Shown piece by piece: positions 52,565-62,888 of a stretch of 64,000 nucleotides of DNA. A program made the translations under genes and the position numbers. A model generated the notes under the pieces. It ran no database searches. It was given only the letters and a program-made list of their open reading frames with translations, and was not told the origin of the DNA. Location: assembly GCF_000738005.1 (NCBI RefSeq), contig NZ_JHAL01000002.1:1-64000 (forward strand), in the 5' to 3' direction. This DNA comes from Bifidobacterium crudilactis. Lineage in GTDB: Bacteria > Actinomycetota > Actinomycetes > Actinomycetales > Bifidobacteriaceae. Position 1 is the stretch's first letter, and every line of letters starts with the position of its first letter.

Positions 52565-53311
52565 TCAGATTCTCAAACCCATCCAGCTCGCTGACAGTGC
52601 GATGCCCAGGAAAGCGAGTAGAGACCACAGGATTATCCACGCCAAGGCGGGAATTCGGGTCAATTCTGCAAGCTGGTCCGCGTCGGAGCGTCCAGCCTGG
52701 CCTTTGGCGCGTTGGGATTGCAGTTCCAGTAGTGGCCGTATCGAGCCGAGTTGAAGAAAGAATGCCAGACTGGTGGCGCTGAGCAGGCGAAGTTGCGGCG
52801 AGCCCCACCAGGACAGTGCGATAACCGCCGCCAGAACGCAGATGATGCAGAACGCTCCATATATATTACGAATTCGGGTAAGCATCAGCGCCAGGAGCAG
52901 CACCAGCAGCCACAAAGCGCCGGTGGCGTACCCTGATGACACCAGGGCGGCGCAGCCCAGGCCCCACAGCATCGGTGCGAGATACCCCGAGAAGCAGGTC
53001 AGCCAAAAGCCGAATCCTCGGGTTCTGCCGTAGCTGACGGTGAGTCCTGAAGTGTCGGAATGCAGTTGAATGCCCGAGAGCCGTCTGCCGGTAAGGAGTG
53101 CCGCGACGGCATGGCCTCCCTCATGGGCGATGGTGATGACATTGCGAGCAATCCGCCATAGAGGCCGTAGCAGAATCAGTATCAGGCTTATGGCAAGGGC
53201 GATGAGCATTGTCCGGGAATCCGGCTGTTCAAGTGCGGTCGTCGAGGCAGTCCATATGGTGCCGAAGATTGTCGACAGGTCGTCACCCGTGCTTGCGGCG
53301 GTCTCAACCAT
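52565..53311 (-). CDS. M50-family membrane metalloprotease-like protein
   Basis: A 248-aa integral membrane protein. The zinc site HEGGH (about residue 64, within NVITIAHEGGHAVAALLTGRRLSGIQLHSDTSGLTVSY) follows the first span, and four or five further spans come after. This is the M50B-type layout of a regulated intramembrane protease, but the usual second metal-ligand motif (NxxPxxxLDG) is not obvious, so its activity is uncertain. Genes of this type occur widely in actinobacteria without known substrate. Confidence 0.7.
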   Translation of the reverse strand: MVETAASTGDDLSTIFGTIWTASTTALEQPDSRTMLIALAISLILILLRPLWRIARNVITIAHEGGHAVAALLTGRRLSGIQLHSDTSGLTVSYGRTRGFGFWLTCFSGYLAPMLWGLGCAALVSSGYATGALWLLVLLLALMLTRIRNIYGAFCIICVLAAVIALSWWGSPQLRLLSATSLAFFLQLGSIRPLLELQSQRAKGQAGRSDADQLAELTRIPALAWIILWSLLAFLGIALSASWMGLRI

Positions 53312-53627
53312 TATGCGTGTTCCTTCTTGCCTGCGATGCGGGTGTAGCGAGTGCGGCCTTGGCGTTTATGGTCAGCGATGGTGATTCCGGGCCGATGTCG
53401 GCGGCCACGGCGGTTGCCTGTTCCGGATTGTGCATCATGACTTCGCAAGTGTGTCATGGCTGTCTGATGTTTTTCTGTGTAGGTCGCTGCGGTGCTTTCC
53501 ACGCAGCGGCGGTAGGGAAAAACTAGCTCCGTTCGGGTACGATAGGAGCACGAGGTCCGAGCATTGGGGGAACGATTCGTCGCTTCCCGTATGTCTAGGG
53601 CAACAACGCAAGGGAGAGAGGTACAAG
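53312..53627. other. Gene-free stretch
   Basis: These 316 bases lie between divergent genes. I find no convincing gene; open frames here are short and not conserved-looking. A possible -10 (TACGAT near 53537) precedes the next gene. Confidence 0.5.
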
Positions 53628-54131
53628 ATGACTGAAGGGCAAACGCCTATTCCTCAGAACAACCAGGGGGGCAATGTCTCAGGAGCCAATCAAGGCAACA
53701 CCAATCCCAATCCTTCGGGGTATCGGCAAAACGGGCAGCGTCCCGTCGCGAATCCTATGAACACGAACGCGGGAGCCAGACCCATGTATGCGCCGCGTCC
53801 GGCCGGAGCTCCGATTCAGCCGCAGGCACCGCTGATGCCGGTTCAGTATGAGAAGGCCAAGGGCAGCGCGGCCAAGGGATTCGCCATCGCAGGCTTCATC
53901 CTCGCACTCATTGGTCTGTTCGTGGTGGTCTGGCAGTACAACAGGTATCTCAACCCATTCGGCACGGTCGGATTGGTGATGTCGGTGGTCGGGTTGCTGA
54001 TTCCCGAAAAAGGTGAGGACCGTAACCGAATCACCTACATCTTCGCTGTTGTGGGCATCATCATCTCGGTGCTGGTGCTCATTGCCACGCTGATCATCGG
54101 CATTTTCGATTTGCAACCATTCGTGTACTGA
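53628..54131 (+). CDS. Small membrane protein with Pro/Asn/Gln-rich cytoplasmic domain
   Basis: A 167-aa protein. The first 80 residues are rich in Pro, Asn, Gln and Gly (QNNQGGNVSGANQGNTNPNP) and probably disordered. Residues about 85-160 contain three hydrophobic spans (FAIAGFILALIGLFVVVWQ, TVGLVMSVVGLLI and YIFAVVGIIISVLVLIATLIIGIF). DUF4190-like small membrane proteins share this build. No function can be given. GGGAGAGAGG precedes the ATG. Confidence 0.75.
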   Translation: MTEGQTPIPQNNQGGNVSGANQGNTNPNPSGYRQNGQRPVANPMNTNAGARPMYAPRPAGAPIQPQAPLMPVQYEKAKGSAAKGFAIAGFILALIGLFVVVWQYNRYLNPFGTVGLVMSVVGLLIPEKGEDRNRITYIFAVVGIIISVLVLIATLIIGIFDLQPFVY

Positions 54132-54154
54132 GGGTTGCCGTCCAACATGGTTCC

Positions 54155-54182
54155 GGCCCTGTCCTCTGCTGAGGACAGGGCC
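54155..54182 (+). terminator. 12-bp hairpin
   Basis: GGCCCTGTCCTC and GAGGACAGGGCC form a perfect stem with a TGCT loop 24 nt after the preceding stop, followed by GCTTCGTTTG. It is a likely terminator with a weak U-run. Confidence 0.7.
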
Positions 54183-54397
54183 GCTTCGTTTGACGACTTG
54201 AGTATGAGACGGACACTCATGCGGCGTTTGCCGGCTTGGCGATGCAGCTTTGCCGTGGCAGTGCAGATGACGTTCGGTATCTGTGAGATATGAGCCGTCG
54301 AATGCTCATTTTCCTTCCCGGAGCTCGTGGTAGTCTGTCTGCGAATGCGCGCTGCGCGAATGAGTGTGGTTATGGACAATCGGGTTGGTGAAAAGAT

Positions 54398-55111
54398 ATG
54401 ACACGGAATGAGGGTGATGTCTTGAACGATGCCCATGGAGCGACCGGAACCCATATGCAGGAATCTTCCGGCTCGAAACGACAGGAAAGTTCCGGCGCGG
54501 AAGACTCTTTTTCCGCTGAGCAGATGACGGATCGCAAACTTTCCCTTGCCGATATCGAGCGTAGGCGCTCCAAGCCTCTGGGCTGGGTGTTCTTCATCAT
54601 CGGATTGCTGATCGCCATCGTTGCTCCATACGGCGTAGGCCGATTCCTGGCGGTGAGGCACACGGGGATGCTGGTTCGCTACCTCGACGTCTTCGAACCT
54701 CGCGGCATCGCCCTGATAGCTTGGGTCGCGGCATTCCTCGCCATCGTGAGCATAGCGATGTGCATCATCGAGGCACGTTCCTGGACATGGCGGATACTCC
54801 TGCTGGTCACCGTCTCGGCGGAACAGTTCATCGCCGGGCTGTGTCTGTTGAAGATGTCCTTCTGGTACAGCACCTATGTGGTTTTCGGCGACAAGGCCTA
54901 CCTGGCCAACGCCGCCAATCTGGGAATCATCGCCGCTGGTCTCGGCGCGGCGGTGTTCGCGGTGCTGTTCGTCGCGATTCTCGTGCTGGTGAAGAAGGAC
55001 TCTCCGCTGAACATCCTGACCCGCAGCTGGGTGGCGTTGTCGGTATTCACCGTTATTGAGGTTCTTGCGCTGCTCATTGTCCTTTTTGGAGGGCTGTTGA
55101 CGGTCGTTTGA
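54398..55111 (+). CDS. Hypothetical four-span membrane protein
   Basis: A 237-aa protein with a hydrophilic Ser/Glu-rich N-terminus of about 60 residues. Four or five hydrophobic segments follow (WVFFIIGLLIAIVAPYGV, IALIAWVAAFLAIVSIAMCII, LGIIAAGLGAAVFAVLFVAILVLV and VFTVIEVLALLIVLFGGLLTVV). I do not recognise the family. A helix-rich loop with the charged motif DIERRRSKPLGW precedes the first span. The isolated location between rpsO and the DUF4190-like gene gives no functional hint. Confidence 0.7.
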   Translation: MTRNEGDVLNDAHGATGTHMQESSGSKRQESSGAEDSFSAEQMTDRKLSLADIERRRSKPLGWVFFIIGLLIAIVAPYGVGRFLAVRHTGMLVRYLDVFEPRGIALIAWVAAFLAIVSIAMCIIEARSWTWRILLLVTVSAEQFIAGLCLLKMSFWYSTYVVFGDKAYLANAANLGIIAAGLGAAVFAVLFVAILVLVKKDSPLNILTRSWVALSVFTVIEVLALLIVLFGGLLTVV

Positions 55112-55402
55112 GGCCCAATGCGCGTTTGTGTAGGGATGTCTAAGTACAACCCCGCAAGATGGGGCGAATTTCCGCGGAATTCCGTCAAGGTGAGTCTTGC
55201 GTGCGGTATCTCATCGTAGAAATCCCTACACAAACGAAGCCGCTGGCCTGAAACGTGGTCTCCGGCCTGCTGAATTCAGATTCCATCCCCCGAATATGGT
55301 GAGGGGTTGTGTGTATACTGGCGGGTGGCGTGTTTCCGCCCGCGGATACAGAGCGTTTCGGCATTGGGCCGTGGCACCGCGCAGCAGATATAAGGAGGAG
55401 TC

Positions 55403-55672
55403 GTGGCACTTACGACCGAAGAAAAGCAAGAGATCGTCACCAAGTATGCGACGCATGAAGGCGACACGGGTTCTCCCGAGGTTCAGGTTGCGTTGCTGAC
55501 TAAGCGCATCACGGATCTCACCGAGCATCTCAAGGAGCACAAGCACGATCACCACTCACGTCGTGGTCTGCTGCTCATGGTTGGCGATCGTCGTCGTCTG
55601 CTTGATTACCTCAAGCGCGTTGACATCGAACGCTACCGCTCGCTGATTGAGCGTCTCGGTTTGCGCCGATAA
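55403..55672 (+). CDS. rpsO: 30S ribosomal protein S15
   Basis: S15 binds the central domain of 16S rRNA early in 30S assembly. The 89-aa protein has [68 protein letters not shown], the full family signature. GTG 55403 follows AAGGAGGAG. It is followed by an intrinsic terminator and then pnp, an order conserved in most bacteria. Confidence 0.98.
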   Translation: MALTTEEKQEIVTKYATHEGDTGSPEVQVALLTKRITDLTEHLKEHKHDHHSRRGLLLMVGDRRRLLDYLKRVDIERYRSLIERLGLRR

Positions 55673-55683
55673 TTGAAATCTTC

Positions 55684-55711
55684 CGCCCGGGCCTTGTGCT
55701 CGGGCGCTTTT
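55684..55711 (+). terminator. Intrinsic terminator after rpsO
   Basis: CGCCCGGGC and GCTCGGGCG pair (one G-U) around CTTGT, followed by CTTTT, 12 nt after the stop. It may be leaky, giving partial read-through into pnp. Confidence 0.75.
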
Positions 55712-55956
55712 GCATGCTGGCATTCAGACAGGTGAACACAGGTCATGAGGGCCAACGACGAATTACAACAGATTCACGAGGAATCTCCGGCGAGGATTAC
55801 GCGGCCAGGTATGCCGCGCCCAGCATGTCGGGCACATTCGGTGAATATGCCCGTTGGACGGTAGGCAAGCAATCCGTCCGTTGCAAGAGCAGCTTATGGA
55901 CACGGGGTTCATAGGCGATGGAATAGATGATTGCACAGTTATAGAAGGAGGAACCC

Positions 55957-58617
55957 GTGGAGGGTCCCGAAATCAAGGCCGTAGAGGCCGTTATTGACAA
56001 TGGTTCATTTGGCACGCGCACATTGCGCTTCGAGACGGGTCGTCTCGCCCAGCAGGCGGATGGGGCAGTTGCCGCTTATCTTGATGATGATTCGATGGTG
56101 TTGTCCACCACCACGGCCGGTTCAAGCCCGAAGGCGAATTACGACTTCTTCCCGCTGACCGTCGATGTGGAAGAGAAGATGTATGCCGCGGGAAAGATTC
56201 CGGGTTCGTTCTTCCGTCGTGAAGGTCGTCCTTCGACCGAGGCCATTCTGGCATGCCGTATCATCGACCGTCCGCTTCGTCCGCTCTTCCCGCATACCCT
56301 GCGCAATGAGGTTCAGGTCGTGGAGACCATCCTCGCGCTGGACCCTGAAGACTCCTACGACATGATCGCCCTGAACGCCGCTTCCGCGTCGACTCTGATT
56401 TCCGGACTGCCCTTCAGCGGCCCGGTCTCCGGTGTCCGTCTGGCACTGATCAACGGCCAGTGGGTCGCCTTCCCTCGCTGGAGCGAGCGTGAACGCGCAG
56501 TATTCGAAATCGTCGTCGCCGGTCGTGTGGTCGAAGGCGGAGATGTCGCCATCGCCATGATCGAGGCGGGTGCAGGCAAGAACGCCTGGACGCTGATTTA
56601 CGACGAAGGTCAGATCAAGCCCGACGAAGATGTGGTCGCCCAGGGTCTTGAGGCCGCCAAGCCTTTCATCAAGGTCATCTGCGAGGCTCAGGACGAACTC
56701 AAGTCCAAGGCCGCGAAGGACACCAAGGACTTCCAGCTCTTCCCGGAGTACACCGAGGACCTCTACAACCGCATCGACCAGATCGCCCATGGTGATTTGG
56801 ATGAGGCGCTGTCCATCGCGGAGAAGCTGCCTCGGCAGGAGCGCATCAGCGAGATCAAGTCCGTGGTCAAGGAGACGTTGGCCGGCGAGTTCACCGATAT
56901 GGACGATGCCGAGAAGGACAAGGAAATTGGCAATGCCTTCAAGGAGCTGCAGCGTCAGATTGTTCGTCGCCGCATCCTGACCCAGGATTACCGCATCGAC
57001 GGTCGTGGTCTGCGCGACATTCGTACGCTGTCCGCCGAGGTCGACATCGTTCCGCGCGTTCACGGTTCCGCGCTCTTCCAGCGCGGTGAGACCCAGATTC
57101 TGGGTGTCACGACGCTGAACATGCTCAAGATGGAGCAGCAGGTCGATGCGCTTTCCGGCCCGACTTCCAAGCGCTACATGCATAATTACGAAATGCCGCC
57201 GTATTCGACCGGTGAGACCGGTCGTGTGGGTTCACCGAAGCGCCGCGAAATCGGCCACGGTGCATTGGCCGAACGTGCCTTGCTCCCCGTGCTGCCTAGC
57301 CGCGAAGACTTCCCATACGCCATCCGTCAGGTGTCTGAGGCCATCGGTTCGAACGGTTCCACATCTATGGGCTCCGTCTGCGCCTCGACGCTGTCGCTGC
57401 TCGCCTCCGGCGTGCCGCTGAAGGCTCCCGTCGCGGGCATCGCCATGGGTCTGGTCTCGGGTGATGTCGACGGACAGCACATCTTCAAGACCCTCACCGA
57501 TATCCTCGGTGCAGAGGACGCCTTCGGCGATATGGACTTCAAGGTCGCCGGAACATCCGAGTTCATCACGGCCCTGCAGCTCGACACCAAGCTTGACGGC
57601 ATTCCTGCCGACATCCTTGCGGCGGCCCTGCAGCAGGCCAAGGAAGCTCGTACGACGATTCTCGAGGTCATCAACGAGTGCATCGACGAACCTGCCGAAA
57701 TGAACTCCACCGCTCCTCGCATCATCACCACCAACGTTCCTGTGGACAAGATCGGTGAGGTCATCGGGCCCAAGGGCAAGATGATCAACCAGATTCAGGA
57801 AGATACCGGCGCCGATGTCAGCATCGAGGATGACGGTACGGTGTTCATCTCCTCCGAAGGCGGCGAAGCCGCACAGAAGGCCAAGGAGATCATCGACCAG
57901 ATCGCCAACCCGCATGTTCCTTCCGCAGGTGAAACGTACAACGGCAAAGTCGTGAAGACCACGAGCTTCGGCGCTTTCGTGAACCTCACGCCAGGTACCG
58001 ATGGTCTGCTGCACATCTCGCAGATTCGCAACCTCACCAACGGCGAGCGCGTCGATGCCGTCGAGGATGTGCTCAAGGAGGGCGATGCCGTCGAGGTGGT
58101 CGTCCAGGGTGTGGACGACCGTGGCAAGATTTCCCTCGCCATTCCGGGATTCGAGGATCAGGAAAGCTCTCATGCTTCCTCGGGTCGTGGCGGCCGTGAT
58201 CGTGATGATCGCCGTGATGACCGTCGTGGCGGGCGTGGTCGTGACGACCACCGTTCAGGTCGTGGCGAGCGTTCAGGGCGATATGACGACCGTGGTGGCC
58301 GTGACGATCGTCCGCGTCATCGTCGTGATGACCGCGATTTCGACCGTTCGGACCGTTCTGAGCGTTCCGACCGTTCGGAGGGTTATGACCGTCGTGATCG
58401 CAATGAGCGTTCCGAGCATGCCGACCGTCGTGACGACCGCCGTGGCGGACGTGATGAGCGTCGCGGTTCTGACCGTGGCGGTTACCGTGGTCGTCGCGAG
58501 AATGTTCACTATGCCGCTGATGAGCATTATGACGAGTACCGTGCGGACCGCGAAGAGCGCAGCGAGCGCCCGCGTCGTCGTGTACGCCGTGACTTCGATC
58601 CCTTCGACAACGAGTGA
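55957..58617 (+). CDS. pnp: Polyribonucleotide nucleotidyltransferase (guanosine pentaphosphate synthetase type)
   Basis: PNPase degrades RNA 3' to 5' with phosphate; actinobacterial forms have also been called GPSI. The 886-aa protein has two RNase PH-like cores: the first has the degenerate site, the second [23 protein letters not shown] and [26 protein letters not shown] domain follows ([30 protein letters not shown]), then an S1 domain ([35 protein letters not shown]). The last 150 residues are an Arg/Asp/Gly-rich low-complexity tail. GTG 55957 has AAGGAGGAA. Tail composition resembles the RNase E arm seen at 3820, suggesting shared RNA-granule or degradosome contacts. Confidence 0.96.
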   Translation: MEGPEIKAVEAVIDNGSFGTRTLRFETGRLAQQADGAVAAYLDDDSMVLSTTTAGSSPKANYDFFPLTVDVEEKMYAAGKIPGSFFRREGRPSTEAILACRIIDRPLRPLFPHTLRNEVQVVETILALDPEDSYDMIALNAASASTLISGLPFSGPVSGVRLALINGQWVAFPRWSERERAVFEIVVAGRVVEGGDVAIAMIEAGAGKNAWTLIYDEGQIKPDEDVVAQGLEAAKPFIKVICEAQDELKSKAAKDTKDFQLFPEYTEDLYNRIDQIAHGDLDEALSIAEKLPRQERISEIKSVVKETLAGEFTDMDDAEKDKEIGNAFKELQRQIVRRRILTQDYRIDGRGLRDIRTLSAEVDIVPRVHGSALFQRGETQILGVTTLNMLKMEQQVDALSGPTSKRYMHNYEMPPYSTGETGRVGSPKRREIGHGALAERALLPVLPSREDFPYAIRQVSEAIGSNGSTSMGSVCASTLSLLASGVPLKAPVAGIAMGLVSGDVDGQHIFKTLTDILGAEDAFGDMDFKVAGTSEFITALQLDTKLDGIPADILAAALQQAKEARTTILEVINECIDEPAEMNSTAPRIITTNVPVDKIGEVIGPKGKMINQIQEDTGADVSIEDDGTVFISSEGGEAAQKAKEIIDQIANPHVPSAGETYNGKVVKTTSFGAFVNLTPGTDGLLHISQIRNLTNGERVDAVEDVLKEGDAVEVVVQGVDDRGKISLAIPGFEDQESSHASSGRGGRDRDDRRDDRRGGRGRDDHRSGRGERSGRYDDRGGRDDRPRHRRDDRDFDRSDRSERSDRSEGYDRRDRNERSEHADRRDDRRGGRDERRGSDRGGYRGRRENVHYAADEHYDEYRADREERSERPRRRVRRDFDPFDNE

Positions 58618-58653
58618 GCTGAATACCTCTCGCTGAGGTATTAGCAATAACGT

Positions 58654-58706
58654 GCGAACAGGCACGTGGCAGGCCGAACATTCCGGCGCGCCACGTGCCT
58701 GTTCGC
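58654..58706 (+). terminator. 17-bp hairpin after pnp
   Basis: GCGAACAGGCACGTGGC (58654-58670) and its perfect complement (58690-58706) enclose a 19-nt loop. A smaller AATACCTC/GAGGTATT hairpin (58622-58642) precedes it directly after the pnp stop. No U-run follows; the pair probably blocks 3' exonucleases and ends transcription. Confidence 0.75.
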
Positions 58707-58769
58707 TTGTCTGCAGCAGGGTCGGGCGATGCCGCCCGAATCGGGCTATGAGACAAGGGGTATGAGACA

Positions 58770-59357
58770 ATGGGGGGTATGAACGGATTAACCATTACAC
58801 TCATCGTCATCGTCGTGCTGATAGTCCTCGTGGTTCTGTGGGGTGTCGGAGCGTATAACTCTCTCGTGGATCTGCGCAACCGCGTCGCCAACGGCTGGGC
58901 TCAGATCGATGTCCAACTCAAGCAGCGAGCCGATCTCGTTCCCAACCTTGTGGAGACGGTAAAAGGCTATGCCGGTCACGAGTCCGAGGTCTTCCAGAAA
59001 GTGACTGAAGCCAGGTCTCATGCGGTTGAAGCCGCGCAGAACGGCAACCCGGAGCAGCGTGCGCAGGCCGAAGGCGAACTGAGCAGGGCTCTGGTCAACC
59101 TGCAGGCGACCGCCGAAGCTTATCCGCAACTTCAGGCGAATCAGAACTTCATGGATCTGCAGAATCAGCTCAACCAGTTGGAGCAGAAAATCGCGTACGC
59201 CCGTCAGTTCTACAACGATGTGGTGCAGAAGTTCAATACGAAGATTCAGAGCGTGCCCAGCAATATCATCGCCGGTCTCTTCCATTTCAAGGAGGCGCAG
59301 TTCTTCGAGGCCGCCGAACAGGATCGCGCGGTGCCGCTGGTCAGCTTCGCCAAGTAG
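58770..59357 (+). CDS. lemA: LemA family protein
   Basis: A 195-aa protein with one N-terminal membrane span ([24 protein letters not shown]). The LemA helical domain follows ([40 protein letters not shown] ... [56 protein letters not shown]). LemA proteins are anchored helical bundles facing outward; the biochemical role is unsettled. It precedes a DUF2207 gene, a widespread pairing. An in-frame ATG nine bases downstream is an alternative start. A 15-bp direct repeat overlaps the ribosome site. Confidence 0.93.
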   Translation: MGGMNGLTITLIVIVVLIVLVVLWGVGAYNSLVDLRNRVANGWAQIDVQLKQRADLVPNLVETVKGYAGHESEVFQKVTEARSHAVEAAQNGNPEQRAQAEGELSRALVNLQATAEAYPQLQANQNFMDLQNQLNQLEQKIAYARQFYNDVVQKFNTKIQSVPSNIIAGLFHFKEAQFFEAAEQDRAVPLVSFAK

Positions 59358-59547
59358 CGCAATGCCGTGGCGGTCAGGGAAGCCTGAATACGGTGGAGGG
59401 CACACGGCCGTGTGCATCAAGGTCTGCACCCTTGCGTGTCGGGACGGTGCGGGGGAGATGAGGAGTCTCTCGCGGGTGCAGGCCTGAGGACGAAGAGCAG
59501 ACTTGAGGGCCTCCTTCCTGGCGGAATGCGAGGAGAGGTTGTCGAAT

Positions 59548-61824
59548 ATGGGGAGGCAGAGGATGCCAGCGACGAAGGATTCAACAGGGGATGCAGGCCG
59601 ACCGGTGCACAAACGGGGTCTGACGTGGAATACGGGACGGTTCATCGTCAGCGCCGTAATCGCGCTGGTGGTCGCGGCAGTCCTGTCCGTGCTGGCCCTG
59701 GGCATCAGTGCAGGCGGTGTCGGCAACGGGGACATGAGCTACACCTCGCTGGACTATGACACCCAGGTGTTGAAGAACGGCGACCTGCGAATCAAGCAGC
59801 GAATCAACATCAGGCTCGGTCATCGTGAAGATGATGACGGCGACACCAAACCCTGGCGTCAGCTCTACCAGCAATATACGATCAATCCCGACAACCTCAC
59901 GTCGATTTCGGACGTATCCGTGCGCAATGTCAGCGACAACCAGACGTATACGCAGACCGACCCGATAGCACCCAGCCAGGTCCAGAGCACTGCGGATTGG
60001 GATCAGCAGCAAGCAGGGCACTGGTATATCGCCGATGTCAGCGATTCGAGCAATCCCAGCTCATACACTCCCGGCACCAGCGGCGACAACGGCAAATATC
60101 CGGTTGAAATCGGGTGGAACATCCCGCAGACCGACGAGGCCGACAGCCTGGTATTCGATGTCTCCATGACCTTCCACGGCGTCAGCACGGCGCATCCTGA
60201 TGTCACCAGCTTCCAATGGGAACCTTTCGGAGCCAGCAACCAGATTCCGATAGAGAAGGTGTCCGCATCCGTACGATTCCCCGATGGCATCGATGCGGAC
60301 AATTCCTGGGCATGGTTGCACTACGCAGGAGTCTCGCAAACGTCCCGGGCATCGGACGGCACGCTGAAGCTCACCGCGCAACAGGTGAGTCCAGGCGAGC
60401 ATCTCGATGTCGTCGCGATGTTCGACTCCTCCGCGAGCGATCAGGTGGAACGCACCAGCAACACGAATGCGAAACAGCGCATCATCGACGATGAGACCCA
60501 GCAGGAGACGAAGGCAAGGAATTCGGCTCGTACACGCGCACGCGTGATAATCGCCGTGTGGATTATCTCCGCCATTCTCGCCCTCTTCGTGGGATACAAA
60601 GCCGTCCGTTCGGCATTCGTCACCTATCGTAAATCCCGGTACAGCGGAGACGTGGAATACTGGCGAGACCCGCCTGAGATGAGTCCTGCATCGGCCGCTC
60701 AACTCAACGACATGCTGCAAGGCTCCGCAAGCAACCAGTCATCCAGACAGATGGCGGCAAGCGTGCTGTCATTGGCATCGAAGCGGGCCATTTCGATATA
60801 TCCCGGTCCGGTGTCGTCATATTTCGGCGTTGATCTGCTCAATACGCCCGACGCGAGCATCTCGGGGATGCTGTCGAACCAGGACCAGCGTTCCCAGAAG
60901 GCTTTCAACTCCACCTCCACCCTGGTCATACGGCCGGTATGCTCCGAGAACCGAAGCTCCCTGAATCTCAGCGCTTCCGAGGACGCCGCCCTGCGCCTGC
61001 TCGAGGTCGCCGCAGGACGATTGCAGTCCCCGGTGTTCGACCTCAAGCAGATGCAGCAGAGTTTCAAGAAGTGGGAATCCGGGTACAAGGAGCAGGAACG
61101 TCTCTCCAATGCGATGGCGAGTGAATTCCTTCAGTTGAAAGCCACCTACCCCTTGATGTCCTCGGTTGGCTGGGGCGTCACCGGTGTGGCACTCGGTGTT
61201 CTGGCGCTCGCTTTCGCCGTGTTCACGGGAGGGGGGACCCTCGGGGTCGGTCTGCTCATAGGCTTCGTGTTGCTGCTGACTTCGTCCTTCGCTCTGGCTT
61301 ACGGCAAATCCACGGGTTTGAGTGAGCGTGGCCAGGAATATGCCGGTCAGGTTCAGGGTCTGCGACGCTATCTGTTGGAATTCAGCGCCTTCCAGGAACG
61401 CGGGGTGGATGATCTCACTCTCTGGGATCGTTACCTCGTCTACGCGGCGGCCTTTGGCATCAGCAACCAGGCTCTCAAACAGTTGGCGCTGGCATACCCG
61501 CAGCTGAGCGACCCCCAGTGGCTCGATGCCAACGCCTCGGGATCGCTGCTGTACTGGACGTACCGGCCTTGGGCATTCGCCGGAGCCGCATATGGATACG
61601 GCATGGGAGGGGGCGTGGACCGGACGCCGGGCGCAATGGCAGCCGGTACCGCCTTCGGTGGTGGTTTCGGCGATTTGGGCGGACAGTTGACGTCAAGCTT
61701 CGCTTCCATTCATTCCACCATCCAGGCTGCGGCACCATCCTCGTCCTCCGGGGGCTCCTTCGGTGGCGGTGGCTTCGCCGGCGGTGGCGGTGGTTCGGGC
61801 GGTGGCTCCTTCGGTGGTCGGTGA
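59548..61824 (+). CDS. DUF2207 domain-containing membrane protein
   Basis: A 758-aa protein: an N-terminal membrane span (about residues 30-55), an extracytoplasmic beta-rich DUF2207 domain (about 60-310; YDTQVLKNGDLRIKQRINIRL ... WEPFGASNQIPIEKVSASVRFP), a span near 330-350, a cytoplasmic region, two further spans (about 535-580), and a Gly/Ser-rich C-terminus (SGGSFGGGGFAGGGGGSGGGSFGGR). This tail is a hallmark of the family, which pairs with LemA and may act at the envelope; the function is unknown. ATG 59548 has GAGGAGAGG upstream. Confidence 0.88.
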   Translation: MGRQRMPATKDSTGDAGRPVHKRGLTWNTGRFIVSAVIALVVAAVLSVLALGISAGGVGNGDMSYTSLDYDTQVLKNGDLRIKQRINIRLGHREDDDGDTKPWRQLYQQYTINPDNLTSISDVSVRNVSDNQTYTQTDPIAPSQVQSTADWDQQQAGHWYIADVSDSSNPSSYTPGTSGDNGKYPVEIGWNIPQTDEADSLVFDVSMTFHGVSTAHPDVTSFQWEPFGASNQIPIEKVSASVRFPDGIDADNSWAWLHYAGVSQTSRASDGTLKLTAQQVSPGEHLDVVAMFDSSASDQVERTSNTNAKQRIIDDETQQETKARNSARTRARVIIAVWIISAILALFVGYKAVRSAFVTYRKSRYSGDVEYWRDPPEMSPASAAQLNDMLQGSASNQSSRQMAASVLSLASKRAISIYPGPVSSYFGVDLLNTPDASISGMLSNQDQRSQKAFNSTSTLVIRPVCSENRSSLNLSASEDAALRLLEVAAGRLQSPVFDLKQMQQSFKKWESGYKEQERLSNAMASEFLQLKATYPLMSSVGWGVTGVALGVLALAFAVFTGGGTLGVGLLIGFVLLLTSSFALAYGKSTGLSERGQEYAGQVQGLRRYLLEFSAFQERGVDDLTLWDRYLVYAAAFGISNQALKQLALAYPQLSDPQWLDANASGSLLYWTYRPWAFAGAAYGYGMGGGVDRTPGAMAAGTAFGGGFGDLGGQLTSSFASIHSTIQAAAPSSSSGGSFGGGGFAGGGGGSGGGSFGGR

Positions 61825-61897
61825 GGCCACGATGCCTCCTCTTTCCCAGAAGGATAACCGCAGCCGCCCTGAGGAATTTTCCGACACAATAGTTGTT

Positions 61898-61935
61898 AGG
61901 AATCGTCAACTCGAATAGGAATCGTCAACTCGAAA
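61898..61935 (+). repeat. Direct repeat upstream of the second aldo/keto reductase
   Basis: AGGAATCGTCAACTCGAA occurs twice, 19 bp apart (61898-61915 and 61917-61934). The second copy runs into the GAAAGGGA ribosome site. Direct repeats spaced by about two helical turns can be regulator sites. Confidence 0.8.
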
Positions 61936-61945
61936 GGGAATGCTG

Positions 61946-62812
61946 ATGACATTGCTCGCCAGGAATCTTGGACCATACACCACCACGGCCGTGGGTCTCG
62001 GTGAAATGCCGCTGACCATCGAAGGTAAACCGGATTTGGAGCAGGCAATCGAGACCATCCATGCCGCTCTGGACGCGGGATGCCGACATATTGATACCGC
62101 TTGGGCGTATTACGAGTCGGGTGGTGAGGAACAGACCGGTGAAAAGTTGGTGCATCAGGCCCTCCAATCCTGGAGCGGTCCGCGGCAGGACGTGCTGGTG
62201 GCAACCAAAGTCGGGCATTTCAGGAACTTCACCGACGGCAGACCTACGTGGGATGTGGACGGCAGTCCCGAGAACCTGATTCGACGAGGCAAGGAGTCGG
62301 CGAAGGCTCTCGGTGTGGACAGCATCGATCTGCTGTACTTCCATCGGCCCGACCCCAAAGTGCCATACGAACAATCCATCGAGGCCATGAAGCAGCTCGT
62401 CGATGAAGGTGTTGCCAAAACCATAGGCATCTCCAATGCGAGCGTTGACCAGATCGATATCGCGCTCGGTATTCTCGGCGATGACCTGGTTGCCGTGCAG
62501 AATCAGTATTCCCCGGTATTCCGTGAAAGCGAGGACACCTTGGCGTATACGGCCGAAAAGGGTCTGGCATTCGTGTGCTGGAGTCCTCTGGGCGGTTTCC
62601 GCAAGGCCAAGGACGATACGGTGTTCGAAGTGTTCCGGCAGGTCGCCCGGCAGCATGGGGTCAGCTACCAGCAAGTAGTGCTTGCATGGGAGCTCAGCAA
62701 GGGCAGGCACGTCTTCGTCATACCCGGTGCGCACCGTCCTGCGACGATTCTCGACTCTCTGCAGGCGGGCGAGCTTGAATTGACCATAGACGAATTGGCG
62801 AAGCTCGGCTGA
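61946..62812 (+). CDS. Aldo/keto reductase
   Basis: A 288-aa AKR-superfamily oxidoreductase. Landmarks are TTAVGLGEMPLTIEG, DAGCRHIDTAWAYYESGGEEQTGEKLVHQAL (Asp and Tyr), VLVATKVGHF (Lys), LLYFHRPDPK (His), IGISNASVDQIDIAL, AVQNQYSPVF, VCWSPLGGF and IPGAHRPATILDS (cofactor phosphate loop). It is a clear paralogue of the gene at 37429-38376 but shorter in the loop after the Tyr. ATG 61946 has GAAAGGGA at the right distance; ATG 61940 is too close to it. The substrate is unknown. Confidence 0.87.
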   Translation: MTLLARNLGPYTTTAVGLGEMPLTIEGKPDLEQAIETIHAALDAGCRHIDTAWAYYESGGEEQTGEKLVHQALQSWSGPRQDVLVATKVGHFRNFTDGRPTWDVDGSPENLIRRGKESAKALGVDSIDLLYFHRPDPKVPYEQSIEAMKQLVDEGVAKTIGISNASVDQIDIALGILGDDLVAVQNQYSPVFRESEDTLAYTAEKGLAFVCWSPLGGFRKAKDDTVFEVFRQVARQHGVSYQQVVLAWELSKGRHVFVIPGAHRPATILDSLQAGELELTIDELAKLG

Positions 62813-62888
62813 GACAGATCTTGACCGCGACCGTATATCGGTCGTGGAAGGCGAAGGAAAACCTGACGAGCGGAAAGCGGCGGCGATT

